A stretch of 62,451 nt of DNA from an uncultured Bacteroides sp. (GTDB lineage: Bacteria > Bacteroidota > Bacteroidia > Bacteroidales > Bacteroidaceae): positions 1-62,451 of the forward strand of contig CASELH010000008.1 in the NCBI GenBank assembly GCA_949288715.1, given 5' to 3'. The translations under genes were made by a program, and so were the position numbers. The notes under the pieces were generated by a model, which was not told where the DNA came from, ran no database searches, and saw nothing but the letters and a program-made list of their open reading frames with translations. Of this stretch, positions 27,401 through 35,346 are shown one piece after another; the first letter of the stretch is position 1, and every line of letters begins with the position of its first letter.

Positions 27401-28996
27401 GGCTGTCAGCCGGGCGGATAGCAGGTAAATAGAGTCGTTGGGCAAGAAGTGGTTTATCTGCAGGCTGTCTATACCCAGCTCGGCGTGGTAGGCCTCGCTG
27501 GCCAGGTCGTAGTCGGCCTTCAGCCCCAGGAAGCCGGTCTGTTCCTGCAGTTCGAGGGTGGCGGTAAGTTGTGCCCCTTCCAGCCCCACCTTGGCATCGA
27601 GCTTCATGCTATCCGGCACGACAAACGTGGCCGAGTCTCCGGCCAGGGTTGTAAGGAAGTTCAGGTCGCCCGTGCGCATCCGCAAGTCCATGTTGCCGGT
27701 GCGGCGGGTGCTGTCGTTCAGATTCCAGAATTCGCCCCCGCCCTCCAGCGCAAAGGCGCCCGGCAGGTCGATGTTGAAGCGCGATATCTGCATCTGCCTC
27801 AGGTTTCCCTCGGTGCCGGCGCGCACCATGAGCGGATGCATGGGGTAGTTTTCCTTAAACGATGCGGGCAGGCTGCCGGCCAGTAGCATGACGTCTTGCT
27901 TGCCGATGCGGGCATTCAGCCGGGTGCTGAGGTGGCCGGTGGTGGGCATGTCTATCAGCTCCCAGTAGGTCTGTACGCTGAGGTCTATCTCGCTGTTGGG
28001 GGTGAGCAGCCGCAGGGAGGGGATGCGTATGGTGGTGGAGTCGGCCTGTACTTCGCCCGTCAGCGAGGTGATGCTGAGGCCGGAGTGCTCATTCATGGCC
28101 AGTTCCCGGATGCGTGCCCGGATGTCGTGCCCGCAGTAGTGCACGGAGTCGATGCCCAGCCGCACGTCGCGCAGGGCAATGTGCGCGGGGTTGAAGCCCG
28201 GTGTATTGACCGTGTCCGCCGCCCCCGTGCGGTAGTCCAGGGCAGTGCCCGCCAGTAGGAATTGCCCGAAGCTGTAGGCCTGCCGGCCCAGGTCGGCCTC
28301 CGCCTCGCTGATGTCGATGTTGCCTACGCGGGCATCCAGCCGCAGGCTGTCCGGCGGCATGTCGAGTCCTACGGATATGTCGGCCAACTTCAGTTCGTGC
28401 AGCCGTATTTTCCAGTTCAGCGGGGTTGTGGCGGTGGTGTCTTCGGGCTCGGGCGGCAAGGTGTCGGTCAGCTGCACCTGCACGTGCGTGTCGGCCAGCT
28501 CCACGCTGTTCAGCACCACCGTTTCATGCACCAGGTCCACGCCGTGGCTTTTCAGGAAGAAGCGCCCCAGCGTGCCCTGCACCTGCATACCGGGCAGCAG
28601 GCGTGCCGAGTTGACTGCCACCCCTTCGAGGGTGATGCCGTCCACTTCCACCTGTCCGCGCAGCAAGGGCAGGGCCTGCACGCTGACGTTGAGGCTGCCC
28701 AGGCGCAGCAATGTGTCGGGTGCTTGTACATCTGCGGCAGTGCTGTCGGCAGGCTGCACCACCTGTACGCCGCGCACCAGCAGGTTCAGCGGGAAGCGCA
28801 AGTCTATGCGCTCCACGTCAATCTCCATGCCCGTGGCTTCGGAAGCCAGCGTGGTGGCCTGTCGGCGGATGAAGTCTTGCACGGGCGGCACGTAGAGCAA
28901 CACCATCAGCAAGATAAACAGCGCTACCGGGGTGAGCAGCACCCAGAGCGCCACCCGCAGTGCGGTTCGTTTTTTGTGGTTTATCGTTTCGGTCAT
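24407..28996 (-). CDS. tamB: TamB: translocation and assembly module, inner-membrane anchored
   Basis: A 1529-residue AsmA-like protein. One N-terminal membrane helix (about 16-37) is followed by a very long series of amphipathic beta repeats, the lipid-bridging groove of the family, and a C-terminal DUF490 domain (about 1150-1500) that docks to the Omp85 partner. It should span the periplasm and work with TamL in envelope assembly or lipid transport. Length is in the usual range. The downstream RhuM-Doc gene separates it from tamL. Confidence 0.92.
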   Translation of the reverse strand: MTETINHKKRTALRVALWVLLTPVALFILLMVLLYVPPVQDFIRRQATTLASEATGMEIDVERIDLRFPLNLLVRGVQVVQPADSTAADVQAPDTLLRLGSLNVSVQALPLLRGQVEVDGITLEGVAVNSARLLPGMQVQGTLGRFFLKSHGVDLVHETVVLNSVELADTHVQVQLTDTLPPEPEDTTATTPLNWKIRLHELKLADISVGLDMPPDSLRLDARVGNIDISEAEADLGRQAYSFGQFLLAGTALDYRTGAADTVNTPGFNPAHIALRDVRLGIDSVHYCGHDIRARIRELAMNEHSGLSITSLTGEVQADSTTIRIPSLRLLTPNSEIDLSVQTYWELIDMPTTGHLSTRLNARIGKQDVMLLAGSLPASFKENYPMHPLMVRAGTEGNLRQMQISRFNIDLPGAFALEGGGEFWNLNDSTRRTGNMDLRMRTGDLNFLTTLAGDSATFVVPDSMKLDAKVGLEGAQLTATLELQEQTGFLGLKADYDLASEAYHAELGIDSLQINHFLPNDSIYLLSARLTAQGKGTDIALPSTAVALEMSLDQLQYGHWDLTGIGVKAGLQASVASVSLSSRNDLLQMTGKADLRLDRTYLDGTLDVDVDNVDLHSLGIAPRPLKRPFAFSLGAEARHDSVKIGLAAGDMGLRFRARSTLKQLMEQGTLFADLLMKQIDNRRLDHAELRRALPSAGIQLKAGRENPLGYLLDAQGIGYHDFTLMFGFTPDRGINGRTAIHGLRADSLQLDTIYFTISQDTTRMKLQGGVINGPKNPQFTFHSRLTGEIRNEDAELTIGFKDGKGETGILLGLNARPLTEGNGKGNGMLLHLTPEEPIVAYRKFRFKEAHNWVYLHKNMRVYANIDMQGDDGIGFRMQSDAQDTVSLQNIHLELNRFRLSELSQVLPYLPKLRGLLSANANYKQTDTRLQVSAGADIQELSYEGKTVGDIGVEGTWLPDEGNRHLLGGKFRINGQEVLAVGGIMGEKDGKDTLAVAARMTRFPLAVANAFVPDDMITLQGYLNSKISLSGSLEKPDLQGELSLDTTSVFIRQAGARYWFSTRPIKIQDNRLVFDRFSLYTTSDNPFSIDGTIDFNNLERPTADLQLKAVNYNLLNAPRHRGSLVYGKVYVDLLAMVRGPLDALTMRGNMNLLGNTNVTYVLTDSPLTVEDRLDELVTFTSFSDTTTVQPLEGGALSLGGMDVLLSLHIDDAVRLRADLVTDGSKYIELEGGGDLSLQYTPQGDMSLTGRYTLSGGMMKYSLPIIPLKEFKFDSGSYVDWRGDLMDPTLSLKATERVRASVSDGGENGASRMVNFDVSIAIKNRLSAPDLVFDITAPEDATVENELQAMGAEERSKQAIAMMATGIYMGRSGSGGGGNLSMGAALNSVLQNQINSLAGSMKGASISVGVEDRTSAETGDKQTDYSFRYSQRFFNDRIQVVIGGKVTTGANATNNAQSFIDNISLEYRLDNSGTRYVRVFYNKNYESVLDGEITETGLGLVLRRKMDRLGELFIFRKRQRGEETVQEKGDE

Positions 28997-29050
28997 TACG
29001 GTTCAGCTTGTTGTCGGCAGAAGGTACATCTCATTAGCAGTAAAGTTTTC

Positions 29051-29137
29051 TTGCTGTCATGCTGAACAAAGTGAAGCATCTCCTATTGGTCGGAGTAAAC
29101 GGGAGATCCTTCACGTACGTTCAGGATGACAAAGCAA
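29051..29137. repeat. REP-like palindrome of the GTCATNCTGAA...GAAGNATCTC type
   Basis: The left arm carries GTCATGCTGAACAAAGTGAA and the right arm is its near-complement ending in TTCAGGATGACAAAGCAA. Palindromes of this sequence type are common between genes in many bacteria. Confidence 0.7.
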
Positions 29138-29325
29138 AAAGACAGTACGGCTGCATTCAGATACTCCTTTGTTAAATTACTACAAAGAAAGCGATTTTAT
29201 CCGACATTTGCAGCACCGTGGTATGAAAAAACCTCGAAATGCCCCAAACGGGACATCGGGGCCTGCCCGGAACGGATGTTTGTTTGACATTATATTTTAT
29301 CATATCATGTACGTATTTCCTTCGC

Positions 29326-29410
29326 TCCATGTTCGCTTCTATAGCGACGGCAATAGAGCGAACATGGAACGAATCTGGTACGAACCTGGTACGAAGGAGG
29401 TGCGACGAAG
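29326..29410. repeat. Hairpin followed by 11-bp repeats
   Basis: TCCATGTTCGCT (29326-29337) is perfectly complementary to 29357-29368. Three 11-bp units follow at 29371, 29382 and 29393 (GAATCTGGTAC, GAACCTGGTAC, GAAGGAGGTGC). Eleven is half the spacing of the other arrays, but the link is only suggestive. Confidence 0.4.
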
Positions 29411-29645
29411 GTATAAATAGGTATCTTATCTGCTTGGTATTCAGATGGATATGATATATTCTATGTAAATATTTTTAGATATTTAAAATTTGTAAAAGTA
29501 TAGATATTTCAATATTGATATAAATAAAAATTACTATTTTGAAAGGGACGGAAGGGTGGGGCGAGTGGGTACATGCGGCACACATTTTGGGACCTTAATT
29601 TTTGAAAAAATCGGGAAAACGACATGTTTTGTCGCCTGCGGCTGC

Positions 29646-29653
29646 TATCTTTG
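29646..29653 (+). promoter_or_regulatory. -7 element of the WYL regulator
   Basis: TATCTTTG matches TAnnTTTG and lies 25 nt before the start at 29679. The nearest TTTG (29628-29631) is only 14 nt upstream, so the -33 box is poor. Confidence 0.45.
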
Positions 29654-29678
29654 GAGAAAAATAAAAACACGATGCGTT

Positions 29679-30590
29679 ATGGGAAAACGATTGGAAGGCA
29701 TACAGCGCATGCTGGTCATTGTCAATAAACTAAAGGACTGCCGCACGTGCGTGCCGCAGGAAGAACTGAGGCGGCACGTGGCCCGGTGCATGGAGGCGCG
29801 GGGCTATGCGGCGGTGGACGTGCGCACGCTGCAGCGCGACTTCAAGGAGATTGCCGAACTGTTTGGTATAGAAATCGCGGCGGACAAGGCGCGCGGCGGC
29901 TACTACATCAAGGAGCAGGACGGCCGGCTGGCCGAGCGATACGAACAGCTGCTGCTGAACTTCGACCTGCTGAACGCGCTGGCGGCGGACAACGACCTGT
30001 CGTCGTACGTGTTGGCCGAGCACCACCGCCCGCTGCACAGCGAGTGGCTGGCGCCACTGATAGGGGCCATCAAGGGGTGTCACCCCGTGGCGTTTCAATA
30101 TGTGTTGGTGCGACACGATGACGAGGTGGCGGAGAAGCGCGTGCAGCCCTACTACCTGAAGGAGTCCAACCAGCGGTGGTATCTGCTGGCCTACGAGGGT
30201 GAGACGTTGAAGACCTTCGGGGTGGACCGCATCCGGCAGTTGCAGGTGATGGAGGGCGAGCGTTTCCGTCGCGACCGGCAGGTGGATGTGGAGGCGTTGT
30301 TTCGCGACTGCTACGGCATCTGGAACCAGCAAGACATTCCGGTGGAAGACATTGAGCTGCGCTACGACGCCCTCGACGGGAAGTTTCTGAAATCCGTCCC
30401 CCTGCACCACTCCCAGCAGGTGCTGGCGGACACGCCGGAGGAGTTTCGCATCGCTCTGCGGCTGCGCATCACCAACGACTTTGTGATGGAGCTGCTGTCG
30501 CGTAGCCGTTCGCTGGAGGTCGTCCGCCCGCAACACCTCCGGGAGCGGGTGCGGCAGGTGTATGAGGAGGCGTTGAGGCGGAATTCGTAA
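29679..30590 (+). CDS. WYL domain transcriptional regulator
   Basis: A 303-residue protein. The N-terminal helix-turn-helix/DeoR-like part (GKRLEGIQRMLVIVNKL...VDVRTLQRDFKEIAELFGI) is followed by a WYL domain where the motif appears as RWYLLAYE, and a WCX-like C-terminal domain. WYL proteins bind nucleic acids or nucleotides and often control defence, DNA repair or mobile genes. The frame is open further upstream, but the ATG at 29679 follows the promoter element and begins the conserved HTH. It lies directly left of the AT-rich island at 31.2-37.3 kb. Confidence 0.9.
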   Translation: MGKRLEGIQRMLVIVNKLKDCRTCVPQEELRRHVARCMEARGYAAVDVRTLQRDFKEIAELFGIEIAADKARGGYYIKEQDGRLAERYEQLLLNFDLLNALAADNDLSSYVLAEHHRPLHSEWLAPLIGAIKGCHPVAFQYVLVRHDDEVAEKRVQPYYLKESNQRWYLLAYEGETLKTFGVDRIRQLQVMEGERFRRDRQVDVEALFRDCYGIWNQQDIPVEDIELRYDALDGKFLKSVPLHHSQQVLADTPEEFRIALRLRITNDFVMELLSRSRSLEVVRPQHLRERVRQVYEEALRRNS

Positions 30591-30622
30591 AGCGGCATTG
30601 AATGGTGATTTATCTGGATATT

Positions 30623-30731
30623 TTTAGGCACGAATTACGCGGATTTCACGGATTTATTATTGATGTAATCAGATGGAATCCTGCGTTTATAATGAAAATT
30701 ATCCGTGAAATCCGTGTAATCCGCGCCTAAA
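30623..30731. repeat. Palindromic element, TTTAGGCACG... family, copy 1
   Basis: Left arm 30623-30655 (TTTAGGCACGAATTACGCGG and on) is nearly complementary to right arm 30695-30731. The core sequence is shared with a second copy at 53947-54020, so it is a dispersed family. Confidence 0.8.
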
Positions 30732-30776
30732 CTTGGTGTATAACCTAAAACGATTGATAATTAAAATGAGCGTGTT

Positions 30777-31214
30777 ATGAAGACGAAAATGAAAATCCGG
30801 TTGCTCGGCCTGTTGGCTGTGGCTCTGTTGTTTCCGGCAAGCCTTTGCGGGCAGCAGCTTCACCGCTACGTGGTGGAGGTGGTGACGGAGCCCGTAGAGC
30901 GCGATGTCAAAGTAGAGAAACTGATAAACGGCGAGAGCCGCGTGGTGCCCCAAGGGCGGAGGCGGACGGTGAGTTACTACGAAATCATTTCCCGAACGCC
31001 CCTCACCCTGGCTCAGTGCAATGACTCCATCCGGTTGGGCCGCGCCAGGCTGGTGCCCAATCCCCGCCGTTCCCGCAAGGTGGAGGAAGACCTCTTGACC
31101 CGCAAGAATATGACGATGGACGGCTGGGAGGACATCGACGTTTGGGACGTAGACCCCACGGAGTACGACCTGATGTATGAGGACCCGGACTTGTACGATT
31201 TTATTGCGGACTGA
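30777..31214 (+). CDS. Small exported protein, function unknown
   Basis: A 145-residue protein with a signal peptide (about 1-24, ending SLCGQQ). The mature part is highly charged, with a central RRRTVSYYEIISRTPLTLAQC segment and an acidic C terminus (DVDPTEYDLMYEDPDLYDF). I do not recognise a family. No partner genes are evident. It lies between the palindromic element at 30.6 kb and the AT-rich island. Its composition matches the GC-rich core genes, so it is probably resident. Confidence 0.7.
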   Translation: MKTKMKIRLLGLLAVALLFPASLCGQQLHRYVVEVVTEPVERDVKVEKLINGESRVVPQGRRRTVSYYEIISRTPLTLAQCNDSIRLGRARLVPNPRRSRKVEEDLLTRKNMTMDGWEDIDVWDVDPTEYDLMYEDPDLYDFIAD

Positions 31215-31241
31215 TTTTTATAACAATATCCCCTTTATGAG

Positions 31242-31272
31242 TTTGTATTTCAATTAGAAGTTAGTATCTTTG
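31242..31272 (+). promoter_or_regulatory. Promoter upstream of the AT-rich island
   Basis: TTTG (31242-31245) and TATCTTTG (31265-31272) are separated by 19 nt, a full consensus match. A second TACCTTTG lies at 31338-31345. Transcription from the first would run through the long palindrome at 31324-31516 before reaching the WG-repeat gene. Confidence 0.65.
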
Positions 31273-31323
31273 CCGTGCCGGGCGGTAGTGGCTGCCGGCA
31301 AATTTACATAATGGTTAATTGAT

Positions 31324-31516
31324 GAAAGTGTAGCTTTTACCTTTGTCTTGAAGTCTGGTAAACTAAAAGTGAATGTAAGGTATGGCAATCGCGCTCATCA
31401 CTTGTCTGTATATGCTTGTTCGAGCCATATACATTTCAAGTGTGGGGATATTGTCTATTTACATTCGGGTTTTACCAGAGCCTAAGACAAGATAGACAGT
31501 GGGACTCCACACTTTC
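31324..31516. repeat. 193-nt imperfect palindrome with nested arms
   Basis: Six 6-8 bp arm pairs are nested in order: GAAAGTGT (31324) with ACACTTTC (31509); TTTGTCTT (31342) with AAGACAAG (31484, one mismatch); CTGGTAAA (31355) with TTTACCAG (31471); GAATGTAA (31371) with TTACATTC (31459); CACTTG (31399) with CAAGTG (31437); TGTATATG (31407) with CATATACA (31426). It forms the 5' leader of the WG-repeat gene. Confidence 0.75.
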
Positions 31517-31554
31517 TTTTTGTGGTTTCGCCAAGAGGAGTCCGGGCGGGAAAA

Positions 31555-33366
31555 ATGTATGTGCACATGATATTCGAAGAAACAATGCGGTCTATTTTGC
31601 TTGAGAATCAACCTTGCAGTTCTCGCAAATTCTATGTGGAAAAGCGTTACTGGAAATGTCGTTTCCTTTTAGTTCTGTCCTTATGCATTGCTGCGATATT
31701 TATAAGTAGTTGTAGTTCTGATAATGATGCAACCTTTCCAAAAATTACTCATTTGGCATTTCAAACAGAGGAGAATGGGAAATGGGGAATGGTAGGAGTG
31801 GATGGGAAAGTTCTGTTTGAAGATAAAATTGAATACAAATGGGGGATGCGTCCTTCTTGTGCAATAAATGGAATATTTCGAACTTGGGAATTTGATCAAA
31901 TTCAACGAATCGAAAAAATAAAGTATTATACAGCAACAGAAGAACCTCAACAGGTTGGTTTGGTTGATGGTTACAAAGATGGCGGCATATATAGTGAAGG
32001 TATCATTCCTGTGGTTGCGCATGAAGGACGCATTCACTACATTAATAATGTGGGTGATACTGTTTTTTGTTTAAATCCTTATAAAGGTAAAGAATTTCAT
32101 TTGGTAAGTTCTTACTTTACAGAACAACGTGCATGCTTTGCTACGGAAGATTATAAGCTTGGTTATATAGATCCTAAAGGGAATGTGGTAATAGAACCTA
32201 TTTACGATGCAGCATCTCCTTTTCATGAAGGTAAAGCTATTGTATATAAAAGAGAAAAAGATAAATTTATTGTCATAGATGTAAATGGACATGAATTATT
32301 TGAAATTGGAGCAAATGGAGCGCGATTAGGTAACACCATATTTTATAATGGGTATTGTGTAATAGGTAATTTCTTGTGTAATGACAAGGGTGAAAGAATA
32401 CAAAGAATGCCCGCAAAGGCTGATAAGGTTTCTTTTTTTAGCGATGGCATTGCATTGTTTCAAGATAAAGAGACTAAGCGATGGCAACAAATGGATATTA
32501 GTGGGAACATTATTGGCGACTATCAGTATGATAGAGTTTTAGGCTTTGCAGATGAATTGACTTTTGTGGCTAATACATTAATAAATACAAAGGGAGAAGA
32601 AGATGATGATGAAACTCAGGATGAAGATAAATATATGAATGTATATGCAATTGATAAGAATGGGAAAGTTTGTAATCAAATAGATAACCTCCTTCGGTTT
32701 TATCCTTTGTATGAAAATATAGTTATGAGTGAAAATGGCAGATACTATTTTGCTGATAAAAATGGGAATCCTATTAACAATGACTCTTTTCATTTTGTCA
32801 ACGTACCTGCATATACTTATTTTCCAAGTTTTTCAAAGTTCATTTCATATTTGAATAGCTCGCCACTTTATGGAGAACATTACTCTGGTACTGTGAGAAC
32901 TAGCTATTTTGATGAATATAGAACTGTTGCATCAATTCTTGACCAATTAACCGATTCAGGTATTGGAAAACTGAAACTTGGTCAAACGGCAGCTGATCTT
33001 ATCAAAGAATTCGGTGTTAATCATGTACCTACAAAAGGAGACTTTAATTTAGGGTATATGCTTCAAGGGATAAATTGGTTTCACGCTGTTTGTACAGTCG
33101 CACTTTTACCTCCAGAAGGTGAAGTTGCTGCCATAGGGATTCATTTTTATTCATCAAGTCTGCCTGGTGATGAAAATATATCAGAAAGAATATCAAATGC
33201 AATTATAACGTATTTGGATCAATTGGGTTTTGACAAGTATGAAAATAACGGGATTTTTTATTATTTTACAAATCAACGAAGTTATAGTTTGATTTATAAT
33301 CCCGCGCATTCTCGTATAAGCTTAATGTCAAATTACAGGAGAGATGATCTGGATTTAATTTATTAG
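31555..33366 (+). CDS. WG-repeat lipoprotein, function unknown
   Basis: Up to 603 residues. A signal peptide ends in the lipobox FISSC. WG-type beta repeats follow (NGKWGMVGVDGKVLFE, YKLGYIDPKGNVVIEPIYD, and degenerate copies), then a C-terminal domain of about 170 residues that I do not recognise. Such repeats usually make an extracytoplasmic solenoid for binding. ATGs at 31567 and 31585 are alternative starts. The gene is strongly AT-rich and opens the island. The leader contains a 193-nt palindrome after a consensus promoter. Confidence 0.75.
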   Translation: MYVHMIFEETMRSILLENQPCSSRKFYVEKRYWKCRFLLVLSLCIAAIFISSCSSDNDATFPKITHLAFQTEENGKWGMVGVDGKVLFEDKIEYKWGMRPSCAINGIFRTWEFDQIQRIEKIKYYTATEEPQQVGLVDGYKDGGIYSEGIIPVVAHEGRIHYINNVGDTVFCLNPYKGKEFHLVSSYFTEQRACFATEDYKLGYIDPKGNVVIEPIYDAASPFHEGKAIVYKREKDKFIVIDVNGHELFEIGANGARLGNTIFYNGYCVIGNFLCNDKGERIQRMPAKADKVSFFSDGIALFQDKETKRWQQMDISGNIIGDYQYDRVLGFADELTFVANTLINTKGEEDDDETQDEDKYMNVYAIDKNGKVCNQIDNLLRFYPLYENIVMSENGRYYFADKNGNPINNDSFHFVNVPAYTYFPSFSKFISYLNSSPLYGEHYSGTVRTSYFDEYRTVASILDQLTDSGIGKLKLGQTAADLIKEFGVNHVPTKGDFNLGYMLQGINWFHAVCTVALLPPEGEVAAIGIHFYSSSLPGDENISERISNAIITYLDQLGFDKYENNGIFYYFTNQRSYSLIYNPAHSRISLMSNYRRDDLDLIY

Positions 33367-33453
33367 AATTTGTGCAGAATAAGAAATAGAGTTTATGGTT
33401 ATCACTGCTCTACAACTTTATTTGATATAATGCCTGTTCTGAATTTAAGTTTT

Positions 33454-34008
33454 ATGGAAACAATGTTTAAGTTATTTGATCCTCAGGCTCGTACTATAGA
33501 TAAATTGATGGATGTTTCTGGAAACTATTTTGTGGTATTACGTAAAGGATGCCAATTGCCTCATATAGATGTAATCCCAATCTACACGCAATGGAAATAC
33601 GAAGGGGAATTGTATGACATTGTTTACACGGGTATTAATCTCAGAAAGCGGGATTATGCCCAAGATTTTAAGAGAAACAATGCGGGACGCTCAACTTTGC
33701 GTAAGTCTTTGGGCAGTATGATGGGGTTGACTAAAGTTCCTCGTGACAAGAAAAATCCCTCGAACGGTAAAACCAAATTTTGCGATTGGGATGAAGAACT
33801 TTTATCACAATGGATGAAGGAGAACTTGTTGCTGTTTTATTGTACATGTATGTCTGATGAGGAAATCGTGCGAAATAAGAAAGTATATATACGTTTGTAT
33901 AACCCTCCATTAAATTTGAAAGGAAATACAAATAAGATAAATAGAGCATTGAGGGCAAAATTAACAGAATTGCGTAGATACTCAGGAGAGATAATACAGA
34001 AATTTTGA
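33454..34008 (+). CDS. GIY-YIG-like protein A
   Basis: A 184-residue protein with a GIY-YIG-like plan: GNY (23-25), VYTG (57-60), then GRSTLRKSLGSMMGL (78-92), a glutamate pair at 136-137 and NPPLN (150-154). Canonical nucleases have GIY, YIG, R, E and N in this order, so a catalytic role in DNA cleavage is possible but unproven. The start at 33454 aligns the N terminus with that of the related gene at 35347 (MxxxxKLFDP versus MKDLDKFVLYDP). It is AT-rich, second in a tight plus-strand cluster. Confidence 0.75.
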   Translation: METMFKLFDPQARTIDKLMDVSGNYFVVLRKGCQLPHIDVIPIYTQWKYEGELYDIVYTGINLRKRDYAQDFKRNNAGRSTLRKSLGSMMGLTKVPRDKKNPSNGKTKFCDWDEELLSQWMKENLLLFYCTCMSDEEIVRNKKVYIRLYNPPLNLKGNTNKINRALRAKLTELRRYSGEIIQKF

Positions 34009-34029
34009 AAATAAATAAATTATGAAATA

Positions 34030-34272
34030 ATGGATAAAATTGTAAACTTTTTGGATGAATACCTGCGTAAGACAGGCAGGGAGAGTATCGGTGCAGTAGA
34101 AGCCAATGCGCTTCTCGACAAGACAGGTTTGTTGAAGGACAATCCGCAAAGGCCGGGTTTGCCTTTGCGGAACAGGTTGCGTAAGAGCAAGTTGCCTTAT
34201 GCTTACCAAGTGGCAGGGAAATATTCAAAATGGGTTATTCCAATTTCTCCTCAAAGAAAAGGAAGTGAATAA
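34030..34272 (+). CDS. Small basic protein, function unknown
   Basis: An 80-residue protein rich in Lys and Arg (LPLRNRLRKSKLPYAYQ, VIPISPQRKG). It has a helical N terminus and a pattern compatible with a small winged helix, but I do not recognise a family. It starts 21 bp after GIY-YIG protein A and lies among AT-rich genes of the same strand, although its own middle section is richer in GC. It may be a DNA-binding partner of the neighbouring GIY-YIG proteins. This is inference from position only. Confidence 0.6.
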   Translation: MDKIVNFLDEYLRKTGRESIGAVEANALLDKTGLLKDNPQRPGLPLRNRLRKSKLPYAYQVAGKYSKWVIPISPQRKGSE

Positions 34273-34301
34273 TTCTTGTTTAACAAATAGTATTGGACAT
34301 T

Positions 34302-34469
34302 ATGGATAATGAAAAGAATATTTCTTCTATTATCGGAGTAAAAGCCATATTATCTAATAATATCGGGGTTGAGAAACATAATTATTACTATGTTTTGTAT
34401 GGCTTAGCAGGGGTATTTATTGCTTGTTGGCTTATGGCATTTTGTGATTTAATAGGAATTTCAATTTGA
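34302..34469 (+). CDS. 55-residue single-span membrane protein
   Basis: A short open frame with ATG at 34302 and TGA at 34467-34469. The N-terminal half is polar (MDNEKNISSIIGVKA...) and the C-terminal half forms one hydrophobic span (VLYGLAGVFIACWLMAF). It fills the gap between the 80-residue gene and the zinc-ribbon membrane protein on the same strand. No family is recognised. Its position in the cluster and the clean membrane segment are the only support. Confidence 0.5.
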   Translation: MDNEKNISSIIGVKAILSNNIGVEKHNYYYVLYGLAGVFIACWLMAFCDLIGISI

Positions 34470-34487
34470 ATTAAAGAATGAATAAAT

Positions 34488-35324
34488 ATGAATGTTCAAA
34501 AAACAGAAAACAGTATTTCTTATACAGAGTGGGTGCAATGTCCCTATTGCCACCAAGTAATTAAGGCTCCCAATGTCCCCGGAGTGATATTTTTATGTCC
34601 GGATTGTGGCAGAGAGTTAATTAGCTCTGATAGGATTGTTGAACAGGAACAGGTAGCGGTGAAAAAGAAAGAGAAACAAAGGGATTTAATTTGGTGTGGA
34701 GTGGTAGGTGCGCTTGTTGCAATTATGGTGGCAGTGGCGCTTGTCTATAAAAGTCATTATGAAAAAATGATAGAGGAAGGCGTAAGGAACGAGATATATG
34801 CTCATTTGGCTGAAAGAATACGAAACGGGGGAAGCCTTCGTGAAATAGTGACAGGGGATGCAATGCAAAATGAAGCAGATATTGCGGTAGATGACTCGCA
34901 AGTAAGTGAGGTTCATGATTGGGAAAAAATAGACGAATGGCAGGATTTGAGTTATGGTGATGGGAGTAAATACATTCTCTATAAAGATAAAAATAGCGAG
35001 GAAATGGTGATAGATTTCGTGATGCGTGCTACAACTCTTCGCTATAAGTGTCAGAAGTATACGGTGAAAAGCGATAAAGAGTTCCTGTGCCATGAACCCT
35101 ATGACACTCCTGGCGGTGCAAGAGGGGATTTCTATTTAAAAGCAGGTACCCCTATTTATGTTATTCAGGTAGGGAATGGTGTACAAGCTATAGATGATAA
35201 TGGCTATTATGACGTTACTGGGCTTTTGGTGACTCTTGATGAACATCGTGCGCGAATCTTCATGGATAATTATGCCGCTAAGGGAAGAGGATATTTTATG
35301 CTGTATGCAGCATTAGGTAAATAG
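34488..35324 (+). CDS. Zinc-ribbon, single-span membrane protein
   Basis: A 278-residue protein. An N-terminal zinc ribbon has CPYC (18-21) and CPDC (37-40). A basic stretch and one membrane helix (about 68-87) follow, then a domain of about 190 residues that would lie outside the cytoplasm. I do not recognise the C-terminal domain. The same zinc-ribbon plus single-helix layout recurs, fused behind a GIY-YIG-like domain, in the next gene, which points to a shared process at the membrane. Confidence 0.7.
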   Translation: MNVQKTENSISYTEWVQCPYCHQVIKAPNVPGVIFLCPDCGRELISSDRIVEQEQVAVKKKEKQRDLIWCGVVGALVAIMVAVALVYKSHYEKMIEEGVRNEIYAHLAERIRNGGSLREIVTGDAMQNEADIAVDDSQVSEVHDWEKIDEWQDLSYGDGSKYILYKDKNSEEMVIDFVMRATTLRYKCQKYTVKSDKEFLCHEPYDTPGGARGDFYLKAGTPIYVIQVGNGVQAIDDNGYYDVTGLLVTLDEHRARIFMDNYAAKGRGYFMLYAALGK

Positions 35325-35346
35325 TGAATTAGCGGGAGGTTATGGG

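Larger units (their letters stand above)
28997..29678. other. Gene-free region between tamB and the WYL regulator
   Basis: Divergent intergenic region of about 680 bp. It holds a palindromic element (29051-29137), a 12-bp stem hairpin (29326-29368), short 11-bp repeats (29371-29410) and an AT-rich stretch (about 29420-29560). I see no supportable open reading frame. Confidence 0.6.

Noticed and set aside
31324-31516. Integron attC site or tRNA-type attachment site
   Set aside because: No attC core motifs, integrase gene or tRNA gene are visible nearby.
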